DNA of 5,977 nucleotides. Source: an uncultured Paracoccus sp. (GTDB taxonomy: Bacteria; Pseudomonadota; Alphaproteobacteria; Rhodobacterales; Rhodobacteraceae). Below are positions 4,713-5,977 of this stretch, one piece after another. Position 1 is the stretch's first letter. Each line of letters starts with the position of its first letter. A model generated the notes under the pieces. It had not been told where the DNA came from. It saw only the letters and a list, made by a program, of their open reading frames with translations, and searched no databases. Location of the stretch: the NCBI RefSeq assembly GCF_946221145.1, contig NZ_CAMIOH010000196.1, positions 1 to 5,977 of the forward strand. The letters are read 5' to 3'. Both the position numbers and the translations under genes were made by a program.

Positions 4713-5977
4713 TCACAGCTCGTCCAGGGCCTCGACGGCCTTTTCCAGCTCGTCCTTGGTCACGGTCTTTTCGCTGACCTTCGCCTGTTCGGCGATGTGA
4801 TCGACGACCTTGTCTTCAAAGATCGGCGCGCGCAGCTGCTGCTGGACCTGCTGGTTCTGCTGCACGAATTCGAAGAAGGCGCGTTCCTGGCCGGGATACT
4901 GACGGGCGGCGCGCAGCACGGCCTGGGTCATTTCCTGGTCAGTCACGTTGACCTCTGCCTTCTGGCCGATCTCGGCCAGCAGCAGGCCCAGACGCACGCG
5001 GCGTTCGGCCAGCTTCTTGTGCTCGTCGGTCGGCTCGATGCTGCCGTGGTTGTGGTCGTGAACCTCGGGGTTTTCCTCGTGCCACAGCTGGTGGGCGATC
5101 TGATGCGCCTCGGCCTCGACCAGCGATTCGGGCAGGTCGAACTTCACCTTGTCGTCCAGCTGGTCCAGCAGCGAGCGTTTCAGGATCGCGCGGGCCGCAC
5201 CCGCATATTCCTGTTCCAGGCGACCGGCGATCTGCTTTTTCAGGCCGTCCAGATCCTCGGCGCCGAATTTCTTGGCCAGCTCGTCGTCGATCTCTGACGC
5301 CTTGGGCGCCTTGACCGCCTTGACCTTGCATTCGAAGGTGGCTTCCTTGCCCGCAAGATGCGCGGCGCCGTATTCCGTCGGGAAGGTGACGGTCACGGTC
5401 ACGTCGTCGCCGTCCTTGGCGCCGACCAGCTGATCTTCAAAGCCGGGGATGAAGCTGTTCGATCCCAGCACCAGCGGATAATCCTCGCCCGCGCCGCCTT
5501 CGAAGGCCTCGCCATCGACAAAGCCCTTGAAGTCGATGACCACCTGGTCGCCGTCCTTGGCCTTGCTGCCCTTGCGGCGGTCCTCGAAGCTCTGGGCGGA
5601 TTTCGCCAGGTTCTCAAGCGCCTCGGTCACGGCGCTGTCCTCGGCCGGAACGGTCAGCTTTTCCAGGGTCAGGCTGGTCAGGTCCACCTCGGGGATCGCC
5701 GGCAGCGCCTCGTAGGAGACGTTGACCACGACATCATCGCCTTCCTTCCAGGTTTCGCCGTTCTGCATTTCCACCTTGGGTTGGGTCGCCGGGCGGTCGC
5801 CGGATTCCTCCAGGTGCTTTTTCAGCGCGCCGTCGATGGCGTCCTGCATGGCGTCGCCCAGGATGCGCGGGCCGAACTGCTTCTTCAGCATGGCCATGGG
5901 CACCTTGCCCTTGCGAAAGCCCTTCAGTTCGACCTCGGGCTGGGCTTCCTTCAGCTTCGCATCGACCGTCGCGGCCA
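4713..5977 (-). CDS. tig: Trigger factor (ribosome-associated chaperone), N-terminus cut by the window edge
   Basis: The visible 420 residues are most of a protein of about 444. Trigger factor binds ribosomal protein L23 at the exit tunnel, shields nascent chains and has peptidyl-prolyl isomerase activity. The ribosome-binding signature GFRKGKVP is at visible residues 19-26, so some 24 residues are missing beyond the edge. The FKBP-type isomerase domain lies at about 140-224, with KDGDQVVIDFKGFVDGEAFEG, the turn LGSNSFIPGFEDQLVG and TFPTEYGAAHLAGKEATFE. The C-terminal chaperone arms follow, with RRVRLGLLLAEIGQKAEV, QQNQQVQQQLRAPIFEDKVV and the acidic end VEALDEL. A short His-rich insert, HDHNHG (5043-5060), precedes the TDEHKKLAERRVRLGLLLAEIG helix. 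The reading frame is intact to the edge. It ends in a strong terminator, with no gene following on its strand for about 790 bases. Confidence 0.97.
   Translation of the reverse strand, partial: AATVDAKLKEAQPEVELKGFRKGKVPMAMLKKQFGPRILGDAMQDAIDGALKKHLEESGDRPATQPKVEMQNGETWKEGDDVVVNVSYEALPAIPEVDLTSLTLEKLTVPAEDSAVTEALENLAKSAQSFEDRRKGSKAKDGDQVVIDFKGFVDGEAFEGGAGEDYPLVLGSNSFIPGFEDQLVGAKDGDDVTVTVTFPTEYGAAHLAGKEATFECKVKAVKAPKASEIDDELAKKFGAEDLDGLKKQIAGRLEQEYAGAARAILKRSLLDQLDDKVKFDLPESLVEAEAHQIAHQLWHEENPEVHDHNHGSIEPTDEHKKLAERRVRLGLLLAEIGQKAEVNVTDQEMTQAVLRAARQYPGQERAFFEFVQQNQQVQQQLRAPIFEDKVVDHIAEQAKVSEKTVTKDELEKAVEALDEL

Noticed and set aside
4626..5297. Continuation of the plus-strand frame of the broken gene across tig
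   Set aside because: Beyond the PEP-like tail the frame is purely the antisense of tig and crosses its terminator. Only the part before about 4626 is protein-like.

Overview
The window looks like a chromosomal segment of a high-GC alphaproteobacterium, most probably a Rhodobacterales member of the Paracoccus/Rhodobacter type. The evidence is a YheS-type ABC-F protein, a MipA/OmpV porin-like protein, an alphaproteobacterial DUF1489 protein, a trigger factor with a short His-rich insert, and GC-rich codon use. No lineage call can be firmer than that without a database search.

Layout from left to right. Positions 1-113 are intergenic. They hold a candidate structured leader for a minus-strand gene that would start at the very edge: an 8-bp hairpin whose loop can pair with the downstream Shine-Dalgarno. 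On the plus strand follow an intact ABC-F translation factor (114-1961) and a MipA/OmpV outer-membrane protein (2087-2830) with a strong terminator. Next come two overlapping, lower-GC small genes (2945-3142 and 3123-3335). One encodes a soluble helical protein and the other a helical protein with one C-terminal membrane segment. On the minus strand are tRNA-Gly(CCC) with encoded CCA (3388-3461) and, upstream of it, a DUF1489 gene (3503-3922) that appears to be leaderless.

The apparently empty stretch 3923-4690 is not all empty. Positions 3923-4067 hold a pair of 12-bp direct repeats and a minus-strand promoter. From about 4068 to 4644 three reading frames can be joined into one exported, discoidin-like protein ending in a PEP-CTERM-like tail; each frame break lies at a short homopolymer. 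I read it as a decayed gene, or one broken by indel sequencing errors. The rest (4713 to the right edge) is the trigger factor gene tig on the minus strand, with a strong terminator and its N-terminus cut off by the edge.

Functionally, the ABC-F protein (ribosome) and trigger factor (ribosome exit tunnel) are housekeeping translation and folding genes. MipA/OmpV and the broken sorted protein concern the cell envelope. The small two-gene unit beside the tRNA 3' end is the most accessory-looking part. I see no CRISPR array, transposase, integrase or recognisable defence system.
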